From Halomarina rubra (GTDB taxonomy: Archaea; Halobacteriota; Halobacteria; Halobacteriales; Haloarculaceae): a stretch of 64,000 bases of DNA. Each line of letters begins with the position of its first letter. Positions within the stretch are counted from its first letter, which is position 1. The position numbers and the translations under genes are program-made. The notes under the pieces were generated by a model. The model saw only the letters and a program-made list of their open reading frames with translations, did not search any database and was not told the origin of the DNA. Below are positions 34,369-42,863 of this stretch, in pieces. The stretch spans positions 62,001-126,000 of the forward strand of contig NZ_JALXFV010000005.1 of NCBI RefSeq assembly GCF_023699475.1, in the 5' to 3' direction.

Positions 34369-35304
34369 TTACTCGTCGTGGCCGTTGACCTCGCCGCGCA
34401 GGGTCGACATCTCGGCGACGCGCTCGGCGTGGGCGTTGTGCTGGTGGATGGACTCGTCGTTGGACTGCTTCATCGTCACGACGGCGGAGTCGGGCAGGTG
34501 GTCGAACTGTTCGACGACGCCGTCGGCCATCGCGCGGACGCAGTCCTCGACGAACTTCGCGTCGGCGTGGCTCTGGTAGGTCATGTGGTCCTCGTCGGGG
34601 CGCTTCGCGAGGTTGTAGATGCGCGCGCTCATCGAGTTCCGGGCGACGTCGATGAGGTCGGTGAGTTCGACGTCGGGCGACCCGTCGGCTTCGATGGTGA
34701 GCGTCGCGTGCCCGCGCTGGGAGTGCCCCGGCTGGGGGACCTGTTCGAGGAACTCGTCGATGGTGTCGCGCTCGACGCCGAGGTCCTCCAGCGTCGTCCG
34801 GGCGCGGGTCTCGGACATCCCCTGCGAGCACGGACAGACCGTCATCCCGACGACCTTCGCGCCGATGGTCTCGCGGGTGCCCTCGTCGGTGGCCGTCGCC
34901 GCGGCGATGATGTCGGCGGTCGACTGCGTGACGCGGTCGGACGCAGGCGTCCGGTCGTGGGTGACGTACGTCGCTTCCATCCGGACCTCCGCCTCGGTCG
35001 TGTAGTTGTGCTTGTTCAGCAAGCGTTCGGCGGCGTCGCCACAGACGTCCTCTGGTCGGTAGGCGGTCTCGCTGACTGCCTGTTCGAGCGTCTCGTCGAT
35101 GACCTCCATGTTCCGGCTCATATCCGCGCCCTTGCGCCACGACGGCAGGTCGACGAACACCTCGAACTCCGCCATCAGGACGATGGGTCGCTCCTCCGCA
35201 CGGTCCAGTTTCACGAGTTTCTCGACGCCGGTCACACCGACTCGGTTGAGCCCAACCGTGACGTCCGGGCTGGAAGCCTGCACGTCCGGCAGCTGTTTGC
35301 TCAT
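34369..35304 (-). CDS. mptA: GTP cyclohydrolase MptA (FolE2 type)
   Basis: A 311-residue metal-dependent GTP cyclohydrolase IB-type enzyme that opens GTP to 7,8-dihydro-D-neopterin 2',3'-cyclic phosphate. It is the first step towards pterin cofactors and, in Haloferax, archaeosine. [22 protein letters not shown] near the N-terminus, [18 protein letters not shown] near residue 150 (metal Cys) and [11 protein letters not shown] near residue 194 are the family motifs. The start is MSKQ at 35304, as in relatives; a further ATG twelve bases upstream is possible. nadK lies upstream on the same strand, 95 bp away. Confidence 0.93.
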   Translation of the reverse strand: MSKQLPDVQASSPDVTVGLNRVGVTGVEKLVKLDRAEERPIVLMAEFEVFVDLPSWRKGADMSRNMEVIDETLEQAVSETAYRPEDVCGDAAERLLNKHNYTTEAEVRMEATYVTHDRTPASDRVTQSTADIIAAATATDEGTRETIGAKVVGMTVCPCSQGMSETRARTTLEDLGVERDTIDEFLEQVPQPGHSQRGHATLTIEADGSPDVELTDLIDVARNSMSARIYNLAKRPDEDHMTYQSHADAKFVEDCVRAMADGVVEQFDHLPDSAVVTMKQSNDESIHQHNAHAERVAEMSTLRGEVNGHDE

Positions 35305-35399
35305 TGGTATAGCCATGGCTTGCCAGTCGGTTATGGGTTCCGGAACTGCCGCCGAATCGCCTCTGTCGGCGCTCACACGTCGGAATTCGCGTTTGGCTG

Positions 35400-36212
35400 T
35401 CAGTCGAGTTTTCCGAGCGCCGCGAAGAAGTCGAGGTCCGGCCCCGCGATGCGGACCGGGGTCGCCGAGCGCCGGACCGTCACGTCCGTCGGCGTCGTGA
35501 CCTCCTGGACGCGCCGGCCGTCGCTGACCACGACCGCCCGCTCCGGGCCGTCGACGCGGACGACCACCTCGCTGTCGGGACCGACGACCAGCGGTGGCAT
35601 CCCCTCGCTCGCGCACATCTCGGTGACGACGAGACCCGCCGCGTTCGGGTGGACCAGCGGCCCGCCCTCGCTGAGGTTGTAGGCGGTGCTGCCCGTCGGG
35701 GTCGCGACGAGCACGCCGTCGGCCGACCCGCCGGAGTACAGCGACCCGTCGACCCTGATCTCGACCTCGCACCCCCCGCCGTGACCGCGCTGTTCGCCCA
35801 TCACGACGACCTCGTTGAGCGCCGACGGGAGCGACCAGTCCGCGCCGGTCGCCCGGACCCGGGGGAGGTCCTGGACGGGCAGGGCGTCGCTGTGGTACTG
35901 CTCGACGGCCGTCGTGACGGCCCCGACGGCGTCCTCGGGGGCGGTGACGTTGAGGAACCCGACCTCGCCGAGGTTGACGCCCATGATGGGAGTCGCACCC
36001 GCACCGCGGGCGGTGAACAGGAACGTCCCGTCGCCACCGATGCTCACCACGAGGTCGCAGGCGTCCATCTCGTCGACGGCGACGCCGGGTGCGCCGGCGG
36101 CGTCCGCGGTCGCATCGTCCACGACGACGTCGGCGTCGACCGCGTCGCGGATGTCGCCCGCGAGCGACGCCGCACGCGGGTTGTCCTGCTGTGCGACGAT
36201 GCCTAGCTGCAT
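35400..36212 (-). CDS. nadK: NAD kinase
   Basis: A 270-residue ATP-NAD kinase, which makes NADP from NAD and ATP. GGDGTFL near residue 60 is the diphosphate-binding motif. The conserved NE dipeptide follows in [10 protein letters not shown] near residue 134, and the segment around residue 172 ([12 protein letters not shown]) is the second family signature. The N-terminal 50 residues ([14 protein letters not shown]) are shorter than in bacterial NadK but normal for archaea. The start ATG at 36212 is unambiguous. Confidence 0.93.
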   Translation of the reverse strand: MQLGIVAQQDNPRAASLAGDIRDAVDADVVVDDATADAAGAPGVAVDEMDACDLVVSIGGDGTFLFTARGAGATPIMGVNLGEVGFLNVTAPEDAVGAVTTAVEQYHSDALPVQDLPRVRATGADWSLPSALNEVVVMGEQRGHGGGCEVEIRVDGSLYSGGSADGVLVATPTGSTAYNLSEGGPLVHPNAAGLVVTEMCASEGMPPLVVGPDSEVVVRVDGPERAVVVSDGRRVQEVTTPTDVTVRRSATPVRIAGPDLDFFAALGKLD

Positions 36213-36359
36213 GGCTCCGAATCGGTCGCCGCGGGTGATAACAGCGGGGGGTCCGCCGCCGACCCCCCGCCCACCTCCGAACCCAGGTCGGAACGACCCC
36301 GTGACCCGTGGTGACTCGCGACAGCGTTATGACAGCGGAGAACCAATCACTGGCGCATC

Positions 36360-36530
36360 ATGTCGAAGCGATTGGAGTGCATCATGGAGGGGTGTGACGC
36401 GACCATCGAGGGCGAGAGCGAACAGGAGGTGATGGCGCAGGTCGAGACGCACGTCCAGGAGGCCCACCCGGACCTGGACCTCGACGACGAGACGGTCGAA
36501 CTCGTCCGCTCGAACGTCAAGACCGTCTGA
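36360..36530 (+). CDS. DUF1059 family small protein
   Basis: A 56-residue protein, below the size many gene finders report. Cys7-x4-Cys12 and His31-x4-His36 form a possible metal site, and MSKRLECIMEGCDATIEGE is the usual start of DUF1059 proteins, which are about this size. The function is unknown. It is divergent from nadK (147 bp between the starts). Codon third positions are nearly all G or C. Confidence 0.75.
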   Translation: MSKRLECIMEGCDATIEGESEQEVMAQVETHVQEAHPDLDLDDETVELVRSNVKTV

Positions 36531-36601
36531 GTCGGTTCGGTCGGTCACGGGACGGACGGGCGGCGGACGCGGCCACCCGCGACTCGGAGCCGTGTCGACG
36601 C

Positions 36602-37591
36602 TCAGTCCATGAACGAGACGCTCTTGGCCGACTGGAGGCGCTCGAACTGGTCGTCGGAGAGCGACACGGTGTCGGCCGCGAGGTTCTCGTCTAGCTGGTC
36701 GACCGTCCGCGCGCCGACGATAGGCGCGGAGACCTGCGGGTGGTGCTGGAGGTACGCGAGGCTCACCTGTGCCGGCGAGGCGTCGACCTCCCCGGCGACC
36801 TCGCGGACGACGTCGAGCGCGTCGAAGTTCGTCTCGCTGAGGTAACGGTCGGCGAACCGACTGGACTCCGCGCCGCGGGTGCCCTCGGGCATATCCGCCT
36901 CGCGGGTGTACTTGCCCGTCAGGAACCCGCCCGCAAGCGGCGACCACGGGCAGATGCCGACGTCGTACGTCTCGCACATGTCGACGTAGTCGTACTCTAT
37001 CTCCCGGTTGACGAGGTTGTAGCGCGGCTGAGCGACCGTGAACGGTTCGTACCCCCGCCGGTCGGCGATCTCGTTGGCGCGGGCGACCTCCCAGGCGTTC
37101 GGTTCGAACGTCGAGGCACCGAGGTAGTTCACCCGCCCGTCGTCGACGAACCCGTCGAGCGTTCGCATGAACTCCTCGGGGGGCGTCTGGTCGTCGAACC
37201 GGTGGCAGTACAGGACGTCGAGGTAGTCGGTGCCGACTCGCTCCAGAATCTTGCGAATCTGGCGACGGAGGTGTTTGCGACCGATGCCTCGGCCGTTGGG
37301 GTCGTCCTCGCGGGTCGGCCAGAACACCTTCGAGGCGACGACGAAGTCCTCGCGGTCGCGGTTGGCGAGCCAGTCGCCGATCCACTCCTCGCTGCGGCCG
37401 TCGCCGTACATGTCGGCGGTGTCGATGAAGTTGCCGCCGCGGTCGGCGTAGGCGTCGAGTAACTCGAAGGCGCGATCCTTGTCGACCTCCACGTCGCCGG
37501 CGTCGGTCTCGCGCCCGAACCGCCAGGTGCCGAAGGAGAGACTGGAGACGGTCGTACCGGTGCGGCCGAGCGGTACCGTGTCGAGTTCCAT
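36602..37591 (-). CDS. Aldo/keto reductase
   Basis: A 329-residue NADP-dependent (alpha/beta)8-barrel oxidoreductase. The catalytic tetrad is complete: Asp and Tyr in FIDTADMYGDGRSE near residue 56, Lys in VVASKVFW near residue 86, and His in LDVLYCHRFD near residue 129. The C-terminal GARTVDQLDENL is the NADP-binding loop. It resembles the YajO/Gcy1-type general reductases. The substrate is unknown. The ATG at 37591 is clear. The downstream gap contains a G-rich degenerate tandem repeat. Confidence 0.9.
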   Translation of the reverse strand: MELDTVPLGRTGTTVSSLSFGTWRFGRETDAGDVEVDKDRAFELLDAYADRGGNFIDTADMYGDGRSEEWIGDWLANRDREDFVVASKVFWPTREDDPNGRGIGRKHLRRQIRKILERVGTDYLDVLYCHRFDDQTPPEEFMRTLDGFVDDGRVNYLGASTFEPNAWEVARANEIADRRGYEPFTVAQPRYNLVNREIEYDYVDMCETYDVGICPWSPLAGGFLTGKYTREADMPEGTRGAESSRFADRYLSETNFDALDVVREVAGEVDASPAQVSLAYLQHHPQVSAPIVGARTVDQLDENLAADTVSLSDDQFERLQSAKSVSFMD

Positions 37592-37696
37592 ACCGCCGGC
37601 GTCGCGGGGACGGGCCTTAGTCGCCGCGGTGCGGTCCGGCGGTGTCGTGCGACGGCGCGGAGCAGTGCGGCGACGGTGTGTTCGAGTCGGTGTGTC

Positions 37697-37775
37697 GGGG
37701 ACCGGTGCGTCGGGACCTTCGTGTGGGGACCGGTTGTGGTGGGACCGATGTAGTTGGGGCAGGTGTAGTGGGAGA
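37697..37775. repeat. Degenerate 14-15-bp tandem repeat (GGGACC-led)
   Basis: GGGACC recurs at 37698, 37712, 37726 and 37741, then degenerates (GGGGCAGG, GGAGACCGG) to about 37775. The period is 14-15 bp and the units are clearly related (for example GGGACCGGTTGTGGT and GGGACCGATGTAGTT). It is G-rich on the plus strand and lies in the 231-bp gap between two minus-strand genes. Confidence 0.65.
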
Positions 37776-37822
37776 CCGGAGCGAGGAGGACCAGCCAGAC
37801 GGGGACGGAGGGGTGACGGGCG

Positions 37823-38065
37823 TCAGTCGTCGCGGTGGGCGTGACCGACGACGAGACACAGCGCGTTCAGCGCGAGGAGGCCGCCGAACGCGCTCAGTCG
37901 GGTCGTGGTGTGGAGACCGGCCACGAGCATCGGGAGGTAACAGAACGGGAGCGCCACCGCCAGCCAGAAGGCGACGGCGGCGACCGTCTGCTGGGTCGTT
38001 CGCGCGAGACGAGTGGGGAGGGAGGGGGCGGTCGTTCGGTCGGAACGGAGGGTTTTCGTTGACAT
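37823..38065 (-). CDS. Small two-span membrane protein
   Basis: An 80-residue protein with a basic N-terminus (MSTKTLRSDRTTAPSLPTRLAR) and two hydrophobic segments (residues about 30-50 and 57-74), ending GHAHRDD. I recognise no family. The minus-strand TATA element GGGTATAAG (plus-strand 38101-38106) lies about 38 bp upstream of the ATG at 38065, which supports real expression. Confidence 0.6.
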   Translation of the reverse strand: MSTKTLRSDRTTAPSLPTRLARTTQQTVAAVAFWLAVALPFCYLPMLVAGLHTTTRLSAFGGLLALNALCLVVGHAHRDD

Positions 38066-38167
38066 ACGGGGACGACGTTCTCACCTCATCCTACGGGGGC
38101 TTATACCCGTCAGAGCTTTCATCGGGTTTCGTGACCTTTCACCCCGGATGAACTCGGTGCTCGGACG

Positions 38168-38209
38168 TTTTATCGAGCCACGAGAGACGGTTAGAACTTT
38201 TATCGAGCC
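38168..38209. repeat. Direct repeat of TTTTATCGAGCC
   Basis: Two exact 12-bp copies at 38168-38179 and 38198-38209, 30 bp apart start to start (about three helical turns). They lie upstream of the small membrane protein gene at 37823 and in the gap to 38354. AT content is locally raised. Paired operators or duplicated TATA elements would fit. Confidence 0.6.
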
Positions 38210-38353
38210 GTCTCGTCGTTCGCTACCGGAACGCTGTGTCGGGCGTCGAGTCGCCGCGCGAACGACGGTGTTCGAGGTCCGGAGCGCTCTATCGCCCGCC
38301 GGAGTCGACCGGTCGCGAACCGAGACGAGCACCCGCCCAGCGGTCACCGGAGG

Positions 38354-38797
38354 TCAGTCGAGCCAACCGATGCGGACGCGCCGCGTCCCGTCGGCCGTCC
38401 GGACGCGGGCCTCTTCGCGGCGATGGCGGCGAATTGCGCGTCGCCAGGCCGCGACGGCCGTCGCGTGGTAGTCGTGGTGGGCGTCCGTCGAGAACGGACG
38501 GTCGCCGGCGCGCAGGCGGTCCTCGGTGTCGGCGGGCGTCGGGTACGGTGGCGCGTCGGCGTCGAACAGCGCCCAGGGGTCGAGGTGGACAGCGTGGGGA
38601 TCCCGGACCGTCCACCCGTCCGCACCGCCCGGTGGGTCGCTGCGCTCGGGTGTCGCGACGTGGAGGCGCGCACGCATCCGGCCGTGGAACGGCGGCGTCG
38701 CACGCAACACGACCGGCCGACCCGCCCGCCGCGCCTCCGCGGCGCTGACGACGTCGTCGAACGTCACCACGAGCGACCGGACGGCGCTGGGGTCCAC
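38354..38797 (-). CDS. Hypothetical haloarchaeal protein
   Basis: A 147-residue soluble protein, starting with GTG (MDPSAVRSLVVTFDDVVSAAEARRAG). It is rich in Arg, Asp and Ala; His clusters near residue 105 (DAHHDYHATAV) stand out and could bind a metal. I do not recognise a family. A terminal strand pair (RVRTADGTRRVRIGWLD) suggests a small mixed fold. It is divergent from the LD-carboxypeptidase gene (131 bp between starts). Codon composition supports it as a gene. Confidence 0.55.
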   Translation of the reverse strand: MDPSAVRSLVVTFDDVVSAAEARRAGRPVVLRATPPFHGRMRARLHVATPERSDPPGGADGWTVRDPHAVHLDPWALFDADAPPYPTPADTEDRLRAGDRPFSTDAHHDYHATAVAAWRRAIRRHRREEARVRTADGTRRVRIGWLD

Positions 38798-38927
38798 GGG
38801 TCCAGACGCGCCCCCGAGTGGCTTAACGACGGCGGCGCGAGCGACGGAGCCACCGCACTAGGACGAAGCGTGTCACGGCAGCCCACGGCGACGGAACGCT
38901 CTTACGGGCGGCGGCCGGCGCGCCGGT

Positions 38928-39977
38928 ATGGAGTTCCTCACCCCGCCGTCGCTCTCCCCGGGGGACCGCGTCGCCGTCGTCGCTCCCTCCAGTGGCGGCG
39001 CACGGGCCGCCCCGCACGTCCTCTCGCTGGCGCTCGACCGATTGCGCGACCGGTTCGACCTCGACCCGGTCGTCCACCCGACCGCCCGGCAGGGCGACGC
39101 GTTCCTCCGGGCCCACCCGCGGGCGCGGGCGGCGGCCATCCACGAGGCGTTTCGCGACCCCGAGGTTCGAGGCGTGTTCGCCACCATCGGCGGCGACGAC
39201 CAACTGCGCGTCCTTCGTCACCTCGACCCCGAGGTCCTGCGGGCGAACCCCACGCGCTTCTACGGGATGAGCGACAACACGAACCTCCAGTTGCTCCTCT
39301 GGCGGGCGGGCGTCGTCTCGTACAACGGCGGCCAACTGCTGAATCAGGTCGGGACGCCCGGCCGACTCCCCGCGTTCAGCGAACGCTACCTCCGCCGGGC
39401 ACTGTTCGAGGAGACGCTCGGTGACCTCGACAGCGCCCCGCGCTGGACCGACGACACCATCGAGTGGACGAACGACGACTACGCCGAGACGACCCCCGAG
39501 TACGAACCAGCGCCGGGGTGGACGTGGGCCGGCGGTGACGAGAGCGTCACCGGGCGCGTCTGGGGTGGCTGTCTCGCCATCGTCGACTGGCACCTCGCGA
39601 CCGACCGCTACCTGCCCGCTCCCGAGCGCCTCGACGGAGCCATCCTCGCCATCGAGACGTCCGAGGAACGCCCGAGCGCCGACGAGGTTCGCCGGACGCT
39701 GATGTGCATGGGCGAGCGCGGTCTGCTCTCGCGGTTCGACGCGGTGGTCGTCGGTCGCCCCCAGACGCGCAACCGGTTCGAACGCCCCGGTGAAGCGGCC
39801 CGCGAACGGTACCGCCGCGACCAGCGCGAGGCCGTCTTGGGCCAACTCGACCGGTACAACCCCGACGCGCCGGTCGTCTTCGACCTCGACTTCGGCCACA
39901 CCAACCCGACGGTCCCCCTCCCGGTCGGCGGGCGCGTCGAACTCGACCCCGCCGCGGAGACGATACGGTTCGGCTGA
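38928..39977 (+). CDS. LD-carboxypeptidase family protein (S66)
   Basis: A 349-residue serine peptidase-fold protein. The S66 triad is visible: the nucleophile Ser115 in YGMSDNTNLQ, the Glu in LAIETSEERPS near residue 241, and the His in DFGHTNPTVP near residue 323. Family members are bacterial LD-carboxypeptidases (murein recycling) and MccF-type immunity proteins that destroy microcin C. Archaea have no murein, so a role in peptide or toxin-adduct removal is more plausible, but not shown. The ATG at 38928 begins MEFLTPPSLSPGDRVAVVAPS, a typical start. Confidence 0.85.
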   Translation: MEFLTPPSLSPGDRVAVVAPSSGGARAAPHVLSLALDRLRDRFDLDPVVHPTARQGDAFLRAHPRARAAAIHEAFRDPEVRGVFATIGGDDQLRVLRHLDPEVLRANPTRFYGMSDNTNLQLLLWRAGVVSYNGGQLLNQVGTPGRLPAFSERYLRRALFEETLGDLDSAPRWTDDTIEWTNDDYAETTPEYEPAPGWTWAGGDESVTGRVWGGCLAIVDWHLATDRYLPAPERLDGAILAIETSEERPSADEVRRTLMCMGERGLLSRFDAVVVGRPQTRNRFERPGEAARERYRRDQREAVLGQLDRYNPDAPVVFDLDFGHTNPTVPLPVGGRVELDPAAETIRFG

Positions 39978-40157
39978 GGTCGAGTCGCAGCCACCAGCGG
40001 CCCCGGTTCTCGTCAACCCGGCAACCGTTGCCGGTGAAACGGCAGGAGGGAACCGCCGTCATAGGCACCCCCACACCGTCCGTTCCGGTTCCGTTTCGTC
40101 CGGCGTTGACAGCTAAACGGCTGTGTAACGAAGCCCTTGCTCGGTGGAGTGCCGACG

Positions 40158-41642
40158 ATGACAGCATCGCACAGGCACCGCGTCGCCACCGTGGCGCTCG
40201 TGGTCGCCCTCATCGCGGTTCCCGCCGCCTCGGCCGCCGTGGCCGCCCAGTCGAGCGGCGACATCGACTCCTGTACGACCATCGACCAGTCCGGCACGTA
40301 CACGCTCACCGGCGACGTCGGCGCGAACGCGTCGGGCCAGGCGTGTCTCACCATCGCCGCGAGCGACGTGACGCTCGACGGGAACGGTAACGCCATCGAG
40401 AACACTGGTGGCGAGGCCGACACCGGCGTCCTCGTCCGCGGGCAGAACGCGGTCGTCCGCGACGTCACCGTCTCCGGGTGGGTCGACGGGGTCCGCCTCG
40501 TCGACGCCTACGCCGCGAGCGTCGAGGGTGCGACGCTGACCGGCAACCAGAACGGCGTCAGCCTCGACCGGACCGCCGACGCGACGGTCACGGACACCGC
40601 GCTGACCGGCAACGACGTCGGTCTCGGCGCGAGTGACAGCGGCGTCACACTCAGTAACGTCGACGTGACGAGCAACGCCGTCGGCGTCCAGGCGCTGTAC
40701 GCGAACGTCGGCGTCGAGCGCAGCACCGTCTCGAACAACGACGGGAACGGTATCAGCGTCGACTCGGGCACCTCCGTCAGCGTCGACCGCACGGCCGTCG
40801 AGAACAACGGTAACCACGGCGTCCGCGTCGTCTCCGTCGACTCCGCGACGATTCGCTACAGCGTCTTCGGAGGCAACGGTGGCGACGGCGTCCACGCCGA
40901 AGGTGGACAGGTCGACGCCCGCGAGAACTGGTGGGGCGCGGAGAACGGCCCCTCCGGGAACGTCGAAGACCCTGCGACCGGTCGCCTCGCCGACGGCGAC
41001 GGTGACAGCGTGAGCGAAGGGCAGACCGCGGGCGTCTCGAACGTCCGGTTCGACCCGTACTACGTCACCGACCCGCAGACCGGCGACGGCACGCTCGTCG
41101 GCGAGGAACCGACCGAGACGCCGACCCCGGAACCGACCGAGGAGCCCACAGAGGAACCGACTGAAGAGCCGACCGACCAGCCCACTGCCGAACCGACCGA
41201 CACCGAGGACGGTGCCGGCGACGACGGTGACGCTGGCACCGGCGACGACGACGCCGGGACTGGTGACGACGATGCAGGAACCGGTGACGGCGACGCCGGT
41301 GGCTCGGACACCGTGACGACGACCGACGACTCGGACGACGCAACGAGCGACCCGACGACGACCGATTCGTCGGCGACCGACGGTGACGACACGACCACGA
41401 GCGACACGTCCGCGACGACCGACGACTCGGCGACCACGACGAGCGAGAACGGCACCGACGCGGCCGCCGGACCCGCCGCTCCGGTCAACGACACCGAGGC
41501 GACGGCCGGCGAGAACGGAACGCTGACCAGTCGCGTCGTCGGTGGCGAGACGACGACGTCGAGCGGGAGCGGTCCCGGCTTCGGCGTCGCCGCCGCACTG
41601 GTCGCGCTCGGAGCGAGCGCCCTCCTCGCGCGACGGTACTGA
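40158..41642 (+). CDS. Surface beta-helix protein with PGF-CTERM anchor
   Basis: A 494-residue secreted protein. A Sec signal peptide (hydrophobic to about residue 28, ending SAAVAAQ) is followed by parallel beta-helix repeats (residues about 35-290; NosD/polygalacturonase-like coils with DVTLDGNGNAIE and many SNNDGNG turns). A long acidic Thr/Pro/Asp-rich spacer (about 315-465) carries TEEPTEEPTEEP and GDDDAGTG repeats. The tail is SGPGFGVAAALVALGASALLARRY: a PGF-CTERM signal, so archaeosortase A should cut it and attach a lipid. It may be a polysaccharide-binding or cell-surface-integrity protein. The ATG at 40158 gives the normal signal peptide. Confidence 0.85.
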   Translation: MTASHRHRVATVALVVALIAVPAASAAVAAQSSGDIDSCTTIDQSGTYTLTGDVGANASGQACLTIAASDVTLDGNGNAIENTGGEADTGVLVRGQNAVVRDVTVSGWVDGVRLVDAYAASVEGATLTGNQNGVSLDRTADATVTDTALTGNDVGLGASDSGVTLSNVDVTSNAVGVQALYANVGVERSTVSNNDGNGISVDSGTSVSVDRTAVENNGNHGVRVVSVDSATIRYSVFGGNGGDGVHAEGGQVDARENWWGAENGPSGNVEDPATGRLADGDGDSVSEGQTAGVSNVRFDPYYVTDPQTGDGTLVGEEPTETPTPEPTEEPTEEPTEEPTDQPTAEPTDTEDGAGDDGDAGTGDDDAGTGDDDAGTGDGDAGGSDTVTTTDDSDDATSDPTTTDSSATDGDDTTTSDTSATTDDSATTTSENGTDAAAGPAAPVNDTEATAGENGTLTSRVVGGETTTSSGSGPGFGVAAALVALGASALLARRY

Positions 41643-41738
41643 CCCGACCACGCGACCGCGACACACGTTTTCGACAACACCGACGACGAGCGCGTGCGCT
41701 GTCGGCGACCGGCGACACCAGAAGACGAAGACCGCGGT

Positions 41739-42653
41739 TCAGTCGTCCGCGGACTGGGAGATGCGCTGGGTCGCGAGTTCGCCGTCGAGGTCGACGTCGA
41801 GGCCGCCGACGACCTCCACGTAGGGGTACGGCATGTCGATTCCCTCGGCGTCACAGCGCTCTTTGACCGCCTGGACGAAGTCCGAACGGATGGCCGTGAA
41901 CCCCGAGCGAGAGGGGTTGCCCATCCAGAAGCGCGTCTGGAGACCGACGTAGGAGTCGGCGAGTTCGGTGACGCGCACGTCGGGTGCGGGGTCGCTCAGG
42001 ATCTCGTCTTGCTTGCTCGCCTCGTCGAGGATGACTCGCTTCGCGTGGTCGATGTCGTCCTCGTAGCCGATGCCGAAGACGAACTTCTGGCGGAGCGTGT
42101 CGTAGGCGACGGGGTTCTTCAACGGGTTGTTGGCGAGTTCGGAGTTCGGGACGGTGATCTTCTCGTTGTCGAACGTCTTGACCGTCGTCACTCGGAGGTC
42201 GATGTCGACGACACGGCCGACGACGTCGTCCTGTTCGATCCAGTCGCCCACCTCGAACGGTTTGTCCTTGAGGATGAAGATGCCCGCGACGAAGTTGCTC
42301 ATGAGGTCCTGTGCGGCGAAGCCGACGGCGAGCGCGAGCGCACCGCCGAGGGTGGCGAACGCCGCGAGGAACGCCCCGAACCCCGCGAGCGTCAGCGCGA
42401 TAGCGAGCGCCGCGAACAGCGCGAGCGCCCCGAGCACGCCGTCGGCGAGGCTCCGGATGGTCTCGTTGTACCCGCGAGCCTTCATCGCCCGCTTGACGAG
42501 CGGGACGGCGATCAGTCGCCCGAGGAGGTAGACGACGACGAACGCGACGACGAACGTCGCGACCGCCGCGAGCACCCCGGGGTACGCTTCGAGGAGTCCC
42601 TCGAAGTCCTGTGGAATCACCGGTTCGTCCTGCAAGAGGAGGGTCGGTGTCAT
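41739..42653 (-). CDS. mscS: MscS family mechanosensitive channel
   Basis: A 304-residue small-conductance mechanosensitive channel. Three membrane helices span about 28-130; the pore-lining third helix is Gly/Ala rich (GAFLAAFATLGGALALAVGFAAQDLMSNFVAG). The cytoplasmic vestibule follows, with FEVGDWIEQDDVVGRVVDIDLRVTTVKTFDNEKITVPN (near 138-175), the MscS hallmark. It releases solutes on hypo-osmotic shock, important for an organism with salt-in physiology. The ATG at 42653 overlaps the stop of a 28-codon upstream reading frame in an ATGA arrangement, so expression may be coupled to it. Confidence 0.92.
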   Translation of the reverse strand: MTPTLLLQDEPVIPQDFEGLLEAYPGVLAAVATFVVAFVVVYLLGRLIAVPLVKRAMKARGYNETIRSLADGVLGALALFAALAIALTLAGFGAFLAAFATLGGALALAVGFAAQDLMSNFVAGIFILKDKPFEVGDWIEQDDVVGRVVDIDLRVTTVKTFDNEKITVPNSELANNPLKNPVAYDTLRQKFVFGIGYEDDIDHAKRVILDEASKQDEILSDPAPDVRVTELADSYVGLQTRFWMGNPSRSGFTAIRSDFVQAVKERCDAEGIDMPYPYVEVVGGLDVDLDGELATQRISQSADD

Positions 42654-42736
42654 CCGCACACCACCCCGTCGGCCACCGTCGCGGGAGTGTGGTCGACCCG
42701 GCCGTTGCGACAACCGCGCACACCTGTCGTCAGCAT
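42650..42736 (-). CDS. Candidate 28-residue leader peptide upstream of mscS
   Basis: ATG at 42736 opens a 28-codon frame (MLTTGVRGCRNGRVDHTPAT...) whose TGA overlaps the mscS ATG by four bases (ATGA). The TATA box at 42764-42770 puts the predicted transcript start 0-5 bases before this ATG, making it the first start codon on the mRNA. Coding composition is weak for so short a frame. It may regulate mscS by translational coupling; it is not supported as a functional protein. Confidence 0.35.
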   Translation of the reverse strand: MLTTGVRGCRNGRVDHTPATVADGVVCG

Positions 42737-42763
42737 GTGGTGACACTCCACTCACGGCAGTGG

Positions 42764-42770
42764 TATAAAT
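42764..42770 (-). promoter_or_regulatory. TATA element upstream of mscS
   Basis: ATTTATA on the minus strand. A start about 27 bp downstream lies at the upstream ATG (42736), 83 bp before the mscS ATG. Confidence 0.6.
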
Positions 42771-42833
42771 CCAGACGCGGAGAGACGGGAGAGCCACCCG
42801 GAGCGGCGGGTTCTGGCCCGTGTCTGACGTTAG

Positions 42834-42840
42834 TTATTTA
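42834..42840 (+). promoter_or_regulatory. TATA element of the DUF7504-type gene
   Basis: TTATTTA, centred 27 bp before the GTG at 42864, predicts a leaderless transcript for the first gene of the CHAT module. Confidence 0.6.
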
Positions 42841-42863
42841 CTACTCACCGTTGGATTAAGTGC

